Shown in pieces: positions 53,537 to 62,248 of a stretch of DNA of 64,000 bases. A program made the position numbers and the translations under genes. The stretch's first letter is position 1. Each line of letters opens with the position of its first letter. Source of the DNA: Desulfovibrio inopinatus DSM 10711 (lineage in GTDB: Bacteria > Desulfobacterota > Desulfovibrionia > Desulfovibrionales > Desulfovibrionaceae); assembly GCF_000429305.1 (NCBI RefSeq), contig NZ_AUBP01000002.1, forward strand, positions 248,001 through 312,000. The letters are read 5' to 3'. Below the pieces are notes generated by a model that was not told where the DNA came from, searched no databases, and saw only the letters and a program-made list of their open reading frames with translations.

Positions 53537-56353
53537 ATGATTGAAGACTATTTACGATTGATTCGCCACGTATCCGTTGGCGTCTTTCATCTCTCCGACA
53601 GTCACCATGTAACGTCGGCGAATCCGTTCCTTGCGACCATACTCGGATTTGACTCTTCTGAACAATTGATGGACAGCAAATCTTCCTTGCCGGAGTTGGT
53701 GAGTATCGATCCTCAAAGCTGGGATCGCCTTATCAAGCAGGTGGATGCTGCCGAGTCTGTTCATAACAAAGAAATACGTATGAAAAAACGAGACGGTTCG
53801 CTCCTTTGGGGGACCGTCAATCTTTGGAGTGTTCCTCCTGAGCTGTCTTCCCACCGATACGAAGGGACGCTTTCAGATATTACTGATTTTGTGCAGACCC
53901 AGGAGAATCTTCTGCAGGCGGACGCGCTCCTTGAGGCTTTGAGCAATGCCAGGGATATGATCATATATGCCAAAGATAGTGATGGACGTATTACCCGGAT
54001 CAATGACTATTTTCTTCGCATGATGAAGAAAACTGAAGCCGAAATTTTCGGGAAAACGTCTCGTGAAATTTACTGCTCTGGTTTGGGCAGCGAGCACATG
54101 GAAAACGACCAGGAAGTGATGAAGGAGGGGGAGACACTTCGGTTTGAAGAAATGGCGGATACTCCCGAGGGAAGGCGGTATTTTTTGTCCGTTAAGAGTC
54201 CATACCGCGACTCCTCCGGGAATATCGCCGGGTTGGTTGGGATTGCTCAGGACATCACTGATCACAGGCAAACTGAAATCGAGTTGCGAAAAACATCTCG
54301 ACAGCGGCAATTGGCGCTTGATGCCGCCCAGATGGGCTGGTGGCGTTATGATCCTGTCACAAAGATATCTTCCTGGGACAAAAGATATAAAGAGATTTTT
54401 CAAGTATCAGAGGATCGCGCACCAAACGAACAGATCCTGGAGCGCATTCATCCCGATGATCTCCCTTCGGTCATAGCCAAAGTAGAAGCCGCCCTTGATC
54501 CCCTTGATCCCAAGCCATACATGGCTACGTTTCGAATACATCTTCCGGGTGGTTCTCAACGATGGATCGAAGCCCATGGAATCGTGGACTTTGAAGGTGA
54601 TGGAGCTGATCGCAAGGCGAGAGATTTTATTGGTACTGTCCAGGATATTTCCGACAGAGTGAGAAGTCACAATGCGTTGTCACACAGAATTTCAATGCAG
54701 CAGGTGCTGACGAAAGCAGGGAGAATGCTTTCCTTGGCGCAGTCTCAGGAAGAAGTCATCGAAGCTGTACGCTCAACGGTGCGTGAGATGACTGGTGCAG
54801 ACGGGGCGACGTTTGTACTTCGCGATGGAGACAAGTGTCATTATGTCGATGAATCGGCGATTGCGCCGCTCTGGAAGGGACAGCGTTTTCCGCTGACGCA
54901 ATGTATCAGTGGTTGGGTGATGCTTCACCGGGAGACGGCGGTTATAGAAGATATATATGCCGATCCACGTATCCCCAGCGCTGCCTATAGGCCCACTTTT
55001 GTAAAAAGTCTGGCAATGGTTCCTGTGAATAGGGAGGAGCCGCTGGCAGCTATTGGCGCCTACTGGGCTGAGAAGCACATGCCGGATAATTCAACGGTGG
55101 AAATGCTGCAGACCTTGGCAGATCTCGTTTCCGTGGCTTTGAAAAATGTTGAACTGTATAATGAATTGAAGAACAGGATCAAGGATTTAGCCTCTCAGAA
55201 GCTTGCCGCAGAGTCTTCAAGCCGAGCCAAATCAGAATTTTTGGCGAACATGTCCCATGAGATTCGAACACCGCTCAACGGTGTCATGGGGATGTTGCAA
55301 TTGCTTGAATTCACGCAATTGTCTGCGGAGCAACAAAAGTATGTGAGTCTTTCCATAGGATCTTCCAGAAGATTAACATCACTTCTCTCGGACATCCTTG
55401 ATCTTTCCAAAATAGAGGCAGGTAAGCTTCGTATCATGAAGCATACGTTTGCTCTGATCACACTTCGCGAATCCATTATTGGACTTTTGAACCTGACCGC
55501 TGAGACAAAAGGTCTGGATTTACAAATTCATCTTGATCCCCGGTTGCCCTCAAATTTAATTGGCGACGAAGTACGCGTCCGGCAAATTCTTTTCAATTTG
55601 GTGGGAAATGCAATTAAATTTTCAACATCCGGTGTGGTGCGAGTCGATATATCGCCTTTACCGTATGCGCAACCTGGCAAGCTGCAGGTGCTTTTTACCG
55701 TGAGTGATACGGGTATCGGTGTGGATGACGCCGTGCTTGAATCTCTTTTTGAGCCCTTTGTCCAAGGGGAAAACGACTTTATACGCCATTATGAAGGCGC
55801 AGGCTTGGGCCTGACTATTGTTCGACGGTTGATTACATTGATGAATGGCGGGATGACGATAGATAGCACCGTTGGAAAAGGCACCACGGTGTATTTTGCT
55901 CTGCCGTTCGAAGCCCCTGGGATGAGCAATACCGACCATCTTCCCCAAGAAATCTTTCAGCTCACAGCGAAGCATTCTTGCAACGTGCTCATCACAGAAG
56001 ACGACGAAGTGAGTTGTCTGGCCGTGAAGAGTTTGGTTGAAAAGTGTGGTTGCGATACACTGATCGCCAATAATGGTCAGGAGGCCATCCAATTGCTTAC
56101 GGAGAGGGATGTCAATCTTGTGCTCATGGACATTCGCCTGCCAATTCTTGATGGAGTCGAAGCGACAAAAGCTATTCGTCGAGGCAAAGCTGGTAACGAT
56201 AAAGCCGACATCCCAATTATTGCCATGACGGCATACGCCATGGCTGGGGATAGAGAACATTTTCTTGCCGCAGGTATGAATGACTACATAAAAAAAACGA
56301 TCAACTTTGCAGAACTCAAAGAAGCTCTTCGAAAATTTGCTGTCTTAACGTAA
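53537..56353 (+). CDS. Hybrid sensor histidine kinase (PAS-PAS-PAS-GAF-HisKA-HATPase-REC)
   Basis: A 938-residue soluble kinase without membrane helices. Three PAS domains (about 5-120, 130-245, 255-380) each end in a PAC-type segment. A GAF domain follows (about 395-550; GADGATFVLRDGDKCHYVDE). HisKA has the phospho-acceptor His574 in NMSHEIRTPLNGVMGML. HATPase_c has NLVGNAIKFS, DTGIGVDDAV and GAGLGLTIV. The C-terminal receiver has Asp865 in LVLMDIRLPILDG. The start at 53537 removes 36 unrelated residues of the longer frame. The stimulus and output are unknown. Confidence 0.9.
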   Translation: MIEDYLRLIRHVSVGVFHLSDSHHVTSANPFLATILGFDSSEQLMDSKSSLPELVSIDPQSWDRLIKQVDAAESVHNKEIRMKKRDGSLLWGTVNLWSVPPELSSHRYEGTLSDITDFVQTQENLLQADALLEALSNARDMIIYAKDSDGRITRINDYFLRMMKKTEAEIFGKTSREIYCSGLGSEHMENDQEVMKEGETLRFEEMADTPEGRRYFLSVKSPYRDSSGNIAGLVGIAQDITDHRQTEIELRKTSRQRQLALDAAQMGWWRYDPVTKISSWDKRYKEIFQVSEDRAPNEQILERIHPDDLPSVIAKVEAALDPLDPKPYMATFRIHLPGGSQRWIEAHGIVDFEGDGADRKARDFIGTVQDISDRVRSHNALSHRISMQQVLTKAGRMLSLAQSQEEVIEAVRSTVREMTGADGATFVLRDGDKCHYVDESAIAPLWKGQRFPLTQCISGWVMLHRETAVIEDIYADPRIPSAAYRPTFVKSLAMVPVNREEPLAAIGAYWAEKHMPDNSTVEMLQTLADLVSVALKNVELYNELKNRIKDLASQKLAAESSSRAKSEFLANMSHEIRTPLNGVMGMLQLLEFTQLSAEQQKYVSLSIGSSRRLTSLLSDILDLSKIEAGKLRIMKHTFALITLRESIIGLLNLTAETKGLDLQIHLDPRLPSNLIGDEVRVRQILFNLVGNAIKFSTSGVVRVDISPLPYAQPGKLQVLFTVSDTGIGVDDAVLESLFEPFVQGENDFIRHYEGAGLGLTIVRRLITLMNGGMTIDSTVGKGTTVYFALPFEAPGMSNTDHLPQEIFQLTAKHSCNVLITEDDEVSCLAVKSLVEKCGCDTLIANNGQEAIQLLTERDVNLVLMDIRLPILDGVEATKAIRRGKAGNDKADIPIIAMTAYAMAGDREHFLAAGMNDYIKKTINFAELKEALRKFAVLT

Positions 56354-56452
56354 ATATATTGCTGAGGCGGCTTGATTTCCAGGAAAGACAAGTGCAACGG
56401 CGAGAGTCTCTCAGGAGGACTCAACAAGCCGGTATGATTTTGCATCATTACT

Positions 56453-56690
56453 TTAAAATGCGGCGTATTGCTTTTGTATGTGATCCACAAACAAGCGAAC
56501 TCTCCGGGGGAGCTGGCCGGAGCCTGTGACGCGATGGACATCGTGTTCAAAATCGCCGCTCCATTCCGGAAGTATTTTTACTAACCGTTCCGCCTGCTCA
56601 TCCGACGCAACCCGCGTTTCCCGAAGTAGCGCGATACCGAGCCCGGCTACGGCAACATCTCGGCATATTTCACAAAATTCGATGTGCAGC
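56453..56690 (-). pseudogene. LysR-type regulator, C-terminal fragment
   Basis: About 75 residues match the end of a LysR substrate-binding domain (EICRDVAVAGLGIALLRETR, then LVKILPEWSG and LPRRVRLFVDHIQKQY). The DNA-binding domain and the rest are missing: the sequence breaks off near 56690 where an unrelated AraC fragment begins on the other strand. It is a remnant left by a deletion or rearrangement. Confidence 0.7.
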
Positions 56691-57004
56691 AACTGGCGAA
56701 CTCAGCGAATATGAGCGTTTCGGCTTTTCACAAGGCCTTTAAAGATATCATCGCCGATTCCCCGCTGCAGTACCTCAAAAGAATACGACTTTCGCGAGCC
56801 AAGGATCTCATTATACAGAAAAGAATGAAAGCCTATCTTGCCGCCGACGAAGTAGGATACGAAAGTCCATTCCAATTCAGCCGGGAATTCAAACGCTATT
56901 TGGGACAAAGTCTGGCGGATGTGATGCGAGAGGTTCGTGAGATACAGTGGCCTGATGCCTGCTGCATGGAGGAAGGGGCTTCTCAGAAGCGCAACATGGC
57001 TTGA
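56684..57004 (+). pseudogene. AraC family regulator, C-terminal HTH fragment
   Basis: About 106 residues with a complete AraC DNA-binding domain (NMSVSAFHKAFKDIIADSPL; ADEVGYESPFQFSREFKRYL) but no effector domain. The upstream sequence is LysR-derived on the opposite strand, so the 5' part of the gene is lost. A short HTH-only protein could still be made from a start near 56684, but no ribosome binding site is visible. Confidence 0.65.
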
Positions 57005-57158
57005 GGGGTATCGTTAGGTATGGAGGAAAAAGCATGTCCAGACGAAAGAGTCTGTCCACCTCAACAATACCCCACGTCAGCACATCGGAGAAAACGCCAG
57101 GCACATGGAGAGCAAACGATAAAAGCCGGGACGTTTGCAGCGTGCCCTTTGCCTGCGG

Positions 57159-57833
57159 CTATGCCGTGATCGATCTGCCTCGAAGAAAGCCTACGACCGG
57201 TCCGTCCCAGATTTTTTCGGCTTCGACAACCTCGAACCCTTTGTCCTGGAGCAAATCGACAAGGTGGTCGAGCTTGAAGCTATGCCACACCGCTTGGCCC
57301 TTGTACTTGAACGCCCATTGTAACAGCGAGGTATCCTCTGAGGGGCTTGAATCGCCGTAACAATAGGTGATGAGCAGGAGTTCCCCGCCGGGTTTGAGCA
57401 CACGATTCATTTCCATGAGGGCTATTTCCGGCTGGTCCATGGTCTGCAGGGCATTCACACTCATGACGGTGTCAAAGCTGTAGTCGTCAAAAGGAAGTTC
57501 ACATGCATCAGCTTGTTGAAAACACACATTAGTAGGGTCACAGACCAGTTTTTTTTCTGCGATCTCTATCATCTCCGGTGTGACGTCCACTCCCCATACT
57601 TCATGGCATTTCTCTGAAAGGCGAATGCTCAGGCTTCCCGGCCCACAACCGACATCAAGCACTCGAAGCGTGGGGTCCATGTATTTCGTTAGAATGTTCC
57701 AGTTGACCTCGTACTGGTCCTGAAAGTCACTGGCAATCCACTCGTCGTACCCTTCGGCAGCTGTCTTCCATAAGCTTTGGTCTTTCCATTCGTCATACCC
57801 TTCGGCAGCCGTACTCCATACATTCTGATTCAT
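57159..57833 (-). CDS. Class I SAM-dependent methyltransferase with an N-terminal 16-residue duplication
   Basis: A 224-residue protein with motif I VLDVGCGPGSLSIRLSE, GVDVTPEMIEIAEKKL, and FDTVMSVNALQTMDQPEIAL followed by RVLKPGGELLLITY (UbiE/Methyltransf_11 type). The N terminus repeats TAAEGYDEW twice at a 16-residue interval, from a 48-bp direct duplication starting at 57742 and 57790. The start at 57833 has AGG 6 bases upstream; an ATG at 57869 is possible. The acceptor is unknown. Confidence 0.82.
   Translation of the reverse strand: MNQNVWSTAAEGYDEWKDQSLWKTAAEGYDEWIASDFQDQYEVNWNILTKYMDPTLRVLDVGCGPGSLSIRLSEKCHEVWGVDVTPEMIEIAEKKLVCDPTNVCFQQADACELPFDDYSFDTVMSVNALQTMDQPEIALMEMNRVLKPGGELLLITYCYGDSSPSEDTSLLQWAFKYKGQAVWHSFKLDHLVDLLQDKGFEVVEAEKIWDGPVVGFLRGRSITA
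57742..57820. repeat. 48-bp tandem duplication inside the methyltransferase gene
   Basis: The segments starting at 57742 and 57790 are near-identical over about 27 bases (TCGTC, TACCCTTCGGCAGC and TCCATA shared). The duplication preserves the frame and adds 16 codons. Confidence 0.65.
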
Positions 57834-57869
57834 TTTAACCTGACCATTTTTGTATGTATCGAAAATCAT

Positions 57870-58700
57870 AGAGACTTTCCAGAAGTTGATGATGAGGTGT
57901 TCGACTCTGTCGCCAGCACATCATGATCGTGGCATCGGGGGGAACCGAACACCAAAACAAGCCACACAATACCTCAAGATTTCGTTGGCCTTCGCCAGTG
58001 CGATCTTGTGTGATAGGGGCCTATGAAAGGATTTTAGGGATTACATCACGATTTGGGAGGGAGTAAGCGCCTTTTTGAAATGCACGATCCTATGTGCAGA
58101 ATCGGAAAACAGGCACGGATTCCCGAATCGTCCCAAAGTCAGCCCCGAATTTCCCGTCCCCAAGAAATACTTGGGCTAAAACCGTTGGCTTTATTGGTAT
58201 GTTAATGCGCATAGTCGATTACGCTTTCGCAGATAGGGAGGTCAAGCGATTTTTTTTAATTATGAGAAATGACTTTGGGATGAAGCTATGGAAATAAATT
58301 TCTACAATTTCAGACTATTATAGTGGTGTAATATGTTGTGATTTCACGTGGATTTCTCACGACAACGAGAGAGTGCAATTGATTATCGCATTGCCTCATT
58401 GGTATTTTCGTTGCAGTCGTTATGTATGCTTCCGCGTACTGCGTTCACTTTTTTTGTTGGATTAGGCTGGAACAAACAGAAGGACTCTCCGTATTTTTTG
58501 CCTCATTCTCTTCAGTTTGCTTGAATTGATTGCGAACTGCTCCTTCTCTCCGTTAAAGATTGGAGAAGAGAGGAAGGTATACAATGGAAAAAAAACACAA
58601 ACTCTTCGTGGAACAAAGGGCAATTGGACGTATCGAATGAACTGCTGGCAGAGTGCATTTGGGGATGTAATAGGGGAGAGAAATCAGTTCAACACCGCCG
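57870..58700. other. Gene-free stretch, probably decayed sequence
   Basis: Only short frames without ribosome binding sites or recognisable motifs. It runs into the AraC pseudogene on the right, so part of it may be the eroded 5' end of that gene. Confidence 0.4.
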
Positions 58701-58709
58701 TGCAGGATT

Positions 58710-59068
58710 GAAGTTGAGCCGTTAGATTGTCGCTGTGGGCAGCTATAGTAATCAGATTGTGCAAGCGATTGAGTAGATTAAAAACAACTATGCTGAATCG
58801 TTTTGTATTGATGATCTTGCATCGCAAAGTGGTATGGCAACATCCACATTTCATCATTTCCGAGCATTGACGGCGATGACTCCATTGCAGTTTCAGAAAC
58901 GATTGTGGCTTAATGAAGCTCGGCTCTCAAATTGACAGAGCAAATGGATGTCGCAACGGCGGCATTTAAAGTCGCTTATGAAAGCACTACCCCGTTTAGC
59001 AGGGAGTACAGCCGGCTTTTGGGTGAACCGCCGTCGCGAGATATCAAGCGATTGAACCTGGTTATTTC
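58710..59068 (+). pseudogene. Decayed YqhC-like AraC regulator
   Basis: In-frame pieces GSYSNQIVQAIE, stop, IKNNYAESFCIDDLASQSGM and TPLQFQKRLWLNEAR are followed by a stop. After a frameshift come MDVATAAFKVAYESTTPFSR and EYSRLLGEPPSRDIKRL. These are the AraC HTH of the YqhC type, broken by at least three stop codons (near 58722, 58772 and 58935) and a frameshift near 58930. It lies next to, and converges on, the old yellow enzyme gene. Confidence 0.75.
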
Positions 59069-59149
59069 TCCGCAAGAGAGGCTGATGAGTTTAATCTGTC
59101 TAGAATTGTGTGTGCACGTAGAATGTGCAGCAAAGGCGGAAATATTGTT

Positions 59150-60256
59150 TTATTTCGGTTTCTTTCTATCCAAAATACAGATGTTGCCATCTAGATGCCA
59201 ACATTTGGAGCACGAAACGCACCGTGGTTTGCTGAAATCGCCCTGTTGCCACCGGTTGATCAAGTTTGGTTCCGCAAGGAGCGTGCGGGACATGGAAAAA
59301 TAGCGAATTGGCGTTTCATTCAGGATACGCTCCATCAGCTCTGGGGTTCTGTTCCCCCCGACGGAAATGACCGGAATGGTGAGTTCTTGTGCTATGCGTG
59401 CGGTGTATTGTGCAAAGTAGGACTGTGCTTCCGGCTTGAGAATATCCGAGTGAGCTGGGCCCTTGTTCGGATAATTTTTCACATCGAGATTACCACCACT
59501 GAATTCTATCGCCGTTATTCCCAGTTCTTCCAGCTTCTTGGCGACAATCGTACTGTCTTCAACGGTCAGCCCGTTACTGCCCCATTCGTCGGAACTATGC
59601 ATTTTGATAAGGACAGGGTATTCTTCTCCGATTGCTTCACGAATGGCGCGTACGGTTTCGAAGATGATGCGACCCCGGTTTTCAATACTGCCACCATATT
59701 CGTCCTGTCGACGGTTGTAGTATGGGCTGAGAAATTGACTAAAAAGATAGGTGTGCGCGCCGTGTAACTGTACGCCATCAAAGCCTGCTTCTTTGACGCG
59801 CCTGGCGGCCTGCACAAAATCTTCTTCCAGAGCAAGAATGTCGGCTTTTGTCATTTCCGTTGGTGTGACACCAAAAGCCGGATGTGGAACGGCTGATGGT
59901 CCCCATATCGTGCGGTTGCCGACGTTGTAATTCGTCGCAGATCCTCCATACACGATTTGCATAACGATGTTGACACGTTCGGATTTGATCTTTTGGACAA
60001 ACTCCCGGTATTCCGGGATAAAAATATCGTCGTAGATCCCAAGCATGCCTGGATTCGGTTGCTCGTCTTCTCGAACAAACGCATAACCCGTAATGATTGT
60101 ACCCACTCCTCCTTTGGCGAGATCAATATACATTTTTTCGAGACGATCTGTAACATGTCCCTTGTCGTCAGCCATGTTCAACCACGTCGCCGAGCGCCAT
60201 AAACGATTTTTCAACTGCATAGGCCCCAGTTGAGTGACATCAAAAAGTGTTCTCAT
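59150..60256 (-). CDS. Old yellow enzyme-type NADH:flavin oxidoreductase
   Basis: A 368-residue FMN TIM-barrel enzyme. Motifs: LGPMQLKNRLWRSATW, TIITGYAFVREDEQPNPGM, the substrate-binding and FMN region FDGVQLHGAHTYLFSQFLSP and NRRQDEYGGSIENRGR, and GLTVEDSTIVAKKLEELG. The C terminus has a Cys pair (CVSCSKCWHL) like the Fe-S-binding tail of some larger members, but the second domain is absent. It probably reduces activated C=C bonds or similar. AAGGAG lies 8 bases before the ATG at 60256. It has its own promoter with an ArsR-type operator. Confidence 0.9.
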   Translation of the reverse strand: MRTLFDVTQLGPMQLKNRLWRSATWLNMADDKGHVTDRLEKMYIDLAKGGVGTIITGYAFVREDEQPNPGMLGIYDDIFIPEYREFVQKIKSERVNIVMQIVYGGSATNYNVGNRTIWGPSAVPHPAFGVTPTEMTKADILALEEDFVQAARRVKEAGFDGVQLHGAHTYLFSQFLSPYYNRRQDEYGGSIENRGRIIFETVRAIREAIGEEYPVLIKMHSSDEWGSNGLTVEDSTIVAKKLEELGITAIEFSGGNLDVKNYPNKGPAHSDILKPEAQSYFAQYTARIAQELTIPVISVGGNRTPELMERILNETPIRYFSMSRTLLAEPNLINRWQQGDFSKPRCVSCSKCWHLDGNICILDRKKPK

Positions 60257-60277
60257 GGTGAGACTCCTTCGTGTATT

Positions 60278-60283
60278 TCTATA
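60278..60283 (-). promoter_or_regulatory. -10 element of the old yellow enzyme gene
   Basis: TATAGA on the minus strand, 22 bp upstream of the start at 60256, directly beside the 60287-60314 palindrome. The same hexamer occurs in the arsR promoter. No good -35 was found. Confidence 0.4.
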
Positions 60284-60286
60284 AAG

Positions 60287-60314
60287 AGATATATCGCGAA
60301 AAAACGATATATCT
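60287..60314. promoter_or_regulatory. Putative ArsR operator 1 (AGATATATCG-N8-CGATATATCT)
   Basis: A perfect palindrome with 10-bp arms and an 8-base spacer, just upstream of the -10 of the oxidoreductase gene. The same core (ATATATCG-N8-CGATAT) lies in the arsR promoter. Confidence 0.75.
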
Positions 60315-60320
60315 GGTGGT

Positions 60321-60342
60321 AAAAAAAGGAGCACAGCGCTCC
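60321..60342 (-). terminator. Intrinsic terminator of arsR
   Basis: On the minus strand GGAGC (60342-60338), a 5-base loop and GCTCC (60332-60328) are followed by seven T (60327-60321). It ends the arsR transcript before the oxidoreductase operator. Confidence 0.7.
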
Positions 60343-60365
60343 CTGATCTCTTGAATGCTTAAAGA

Positions 60366-60677
60366 TTACAATTCATGAGCAATGAATTGTGCCAATTCCT
60401 GGATGAACGCTTCGTTTCGGCGATAATACGTCCATTGTCCGATCCGTTTGCTTTCAAGTAATCCGGCTTTTTTCATCATGGCAAGAAAACTTGATGTTGT
60501 TGATTGCGTGATGTCGGCTTTGGACTGTATGGCGCTGACGCAAACATACCCTTTGCCCTGCTCATTTTCAGGCAGGTGACACATGGGAGGGAAATACAGG
60601 TCCGGCTCTTTGAGCCATTTCAAAATATTAAGACGAACCGGATTGCCCAGTGCCTTGCAGGTTTCGTTTAAATCCAT
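60366..60677 (-). CDS. ArsR family winged-helix regulator
   Basis: A 103-residue repressor with the ArsR fold (KALGNPVRLNILKWLKEPDL; SKADITQSTTSSFLAMMKKA recognition helix; LLESKRIGQWTYYRRNE wing). Cys in PPMCHLPENEQ and YVCVSA could form a thiol or metal sensor, though the classical ELCVCDL box is absent. The predicted -10 ends only about 5 bases before the ATG and there is no ribosome binding site, so the mRNA is probably leaderless. It probably represses itself and the old yellow enzyme gene. Confidence 0.88.
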   Translation of the reverse strand: MDLNETCKALGNPVRLNILKWLKEPDLYFPPMCHLPENEQGKGYVCVSAIQSKADITQSTTSSFLAMMKKAGLLESKRIGQWTYYRRNEAFIQELAQFIAHEL

Positions 60678-60682
60678 TGATA

Positions 60683-60712
60683 TCTATATATCGTGTTTTC
60701 CCGATATGTCAA
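60683..60712 (-). promoter_or_regulatory. arsR promoter containing an embedded operator
   Basis: TTGACA (60712-60707) and TATAGA (60688-60683) are 18 bp apart on the minus strand. ATATATCG-N8-CGATATGT (60686-60709) fills the spacer. The ATG at 60677 follows the -10 almost directly. Confidence 0.7.
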
Positions 60713-61041
60713 CAGGAGAGAGCGGGTAAACAAAAAAATTGAAAAATGCTTCTGCCTGACCTTTCTCGCAATCTGAATTCATCGTCGAGCTTATGAGGTG
60801 AGTCTTGTACTTAGGAGGTATAGCATCCTATGAACCTGTTTTAGGGTTGATTGCCAGTTCTTTGGAATCTTATTATCATGACTTTTGAGAATCATAGGAT
60901 CATTCGATCTCGTGCTCAAGGAGCTGGAGCCCGGCGTTCGGTACAGGCGCTATGTCATTACAATGAAGGCACCCAATTCGCGACAAAAAATAGCTGGGTA
61001 GCACGCACGAGTTTTTGCGCAGTATGTTAGACAACACAATG
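60713..61041. other. Gene-free stretch between arsR and the GNAT gene
   Basis: Nothing beyond the arsR promoter at its left edge is evident. The one small minus-strand frame lacks a ribosome binding site and motifs. Confidence 0.4.
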
Positions 61042-61521
61042 ATGAATACTGAATTTATTATTACAAGAGCGACCGCGAGAGATGTACCAAAGGTTGCTAC
61101 GATGGTTGGTGAACTGCTTACGGAAATTATGACGACCATTAATATTCAAGCATTTCACTTTGATCTGACCGAAACAATGGAAAGGCTCAGCGATTTTATC
61201 AAGAACGAGAAATACGTTGTTTTCGTTGCTTCTCGTGCAGATGATGGAGCCGCAGGATTCATCGCCCTTTACGAAAGCTATGCACTGTATGCGGAGGGCG
61301 CATTCGGGACGATTCCCGAGCTTTACGTTCGTCCTGAATACCGTTCACATGCGTTAGGTAAGCGCCTTGTTTCTTACGCCAAAACGTTTGGTTTCTCGCG
61401 GGGATGGAGTCGATTAGAAGTCACTACGCCGCCTTTGCCACAATTCGATAAAACCTTGGAATTCTACGAGCGTGAAGGTTTTGCCATTACGGGTGGTCGC
61501 AAGCTGAAGATCGCGCTTTGA
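61042..61521 (+). CDS. GNAT family N-acetyltransferase
   Basis: A 159-residue acetyl-CoA-dependent transferase: FIITRATARDVPKVATMVGE at the N terminus, IPELYVRPEYRSHALGKRLV with the acetyl-CoA-binding R/x-x-G-x-G/A-like loop (RSHALG), and FYEREGFAITGGRKLKI. The loop is slightly altered from RGKGIG. Starts at 61024, 61039 and 61042 are all in frame with no ribosome binding site, so the exact N terminus is uncertain. The acceptor is unknown. Confidence 0.82.
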   Translation: MNTEFIITRATARDVPKVATMVGELLTEIMTTINIQAFHFDLTETMERLSDFIKNEKYVVFVASRADDGAAGFIALYESYALYAEGAFGTIPELYVRPEYRSHALGKRLVSYAKTFGFSRGWSRLEVTTPPLPQFDKTLEFYEREGFAITGGRKLKIAL

Positions 61522-62248
61522 AGATCTGCGTCATGGATCGCCACGTGTTGTGTTTTTCGCCCGTTGAATTTATCTGTGCCACATACAAAATGAGCTGCTT
61601 AAGGAGACAATTCCTTGGGAAACTTTCTTAATGGGTTGAGTTGAATGATTTTTTAGCATGATAATGTGGATCTCGTGGGTATTTGAAGCGGTCTGGCTTT
61701 GATTTGGTGTGTACCCAACCCACCTCCATTGCGCCCATCCTTTCCTTGTTCTTTGTTCGACAAATTTTTTTCGGAAACACCCAGTGAATACTGTGTGTGG
61801 ATAAATGCGTGCATATAATTTCTGTTTCTGAGTTTTTCTTTCATGCTCTCATTGAGCGTCGTGAATTATTTTTAGACTGTGGAAATCCATCGCCGTGGAT
61901 GTACGAAATATGACGAAGAAAATCTATAACGCTTATTTCTCATTTTTGGAGTAAGGAGGCTATGGTTTTATCTCTTCGTATATTGCAGGTGATATAAATG
62001 TTGAGAAGTAGATTGTGTTGATTCAAATTGAATACGATAGTCCTCTGCAGTCAAACGGATATCTTGTTTTTCAGTGAAGCTAGACACTCGGGGGTTTGTG
62101 TTTCATTATATGTTCGATTTCGTGTCTGACAGGGGCAAAGACGTCGCTCTCGGAGACGACACATTTTCTCAACGATACTATACAGAGGAATGTGTGAGAA
62201 GTGTCGTTGAGGGAAGTCCGTATCTGGCCGTTTGTATGTGGGGAAGGA
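61522..62248. other. Gene-free stretch upstream of the PAS sensor
   Basis: AT-rich, with no convincing ORF, repeat or promoter. A GGGGAAGGA ribosome binding site lies at the right end. The small frames here look random. Confidence 0.4.

Noticed and set aside
58094-58711. Two small ORFs of 64-67 codons
   Set aside because: No ribosome binding site, no motif, and located in decayed sequence.
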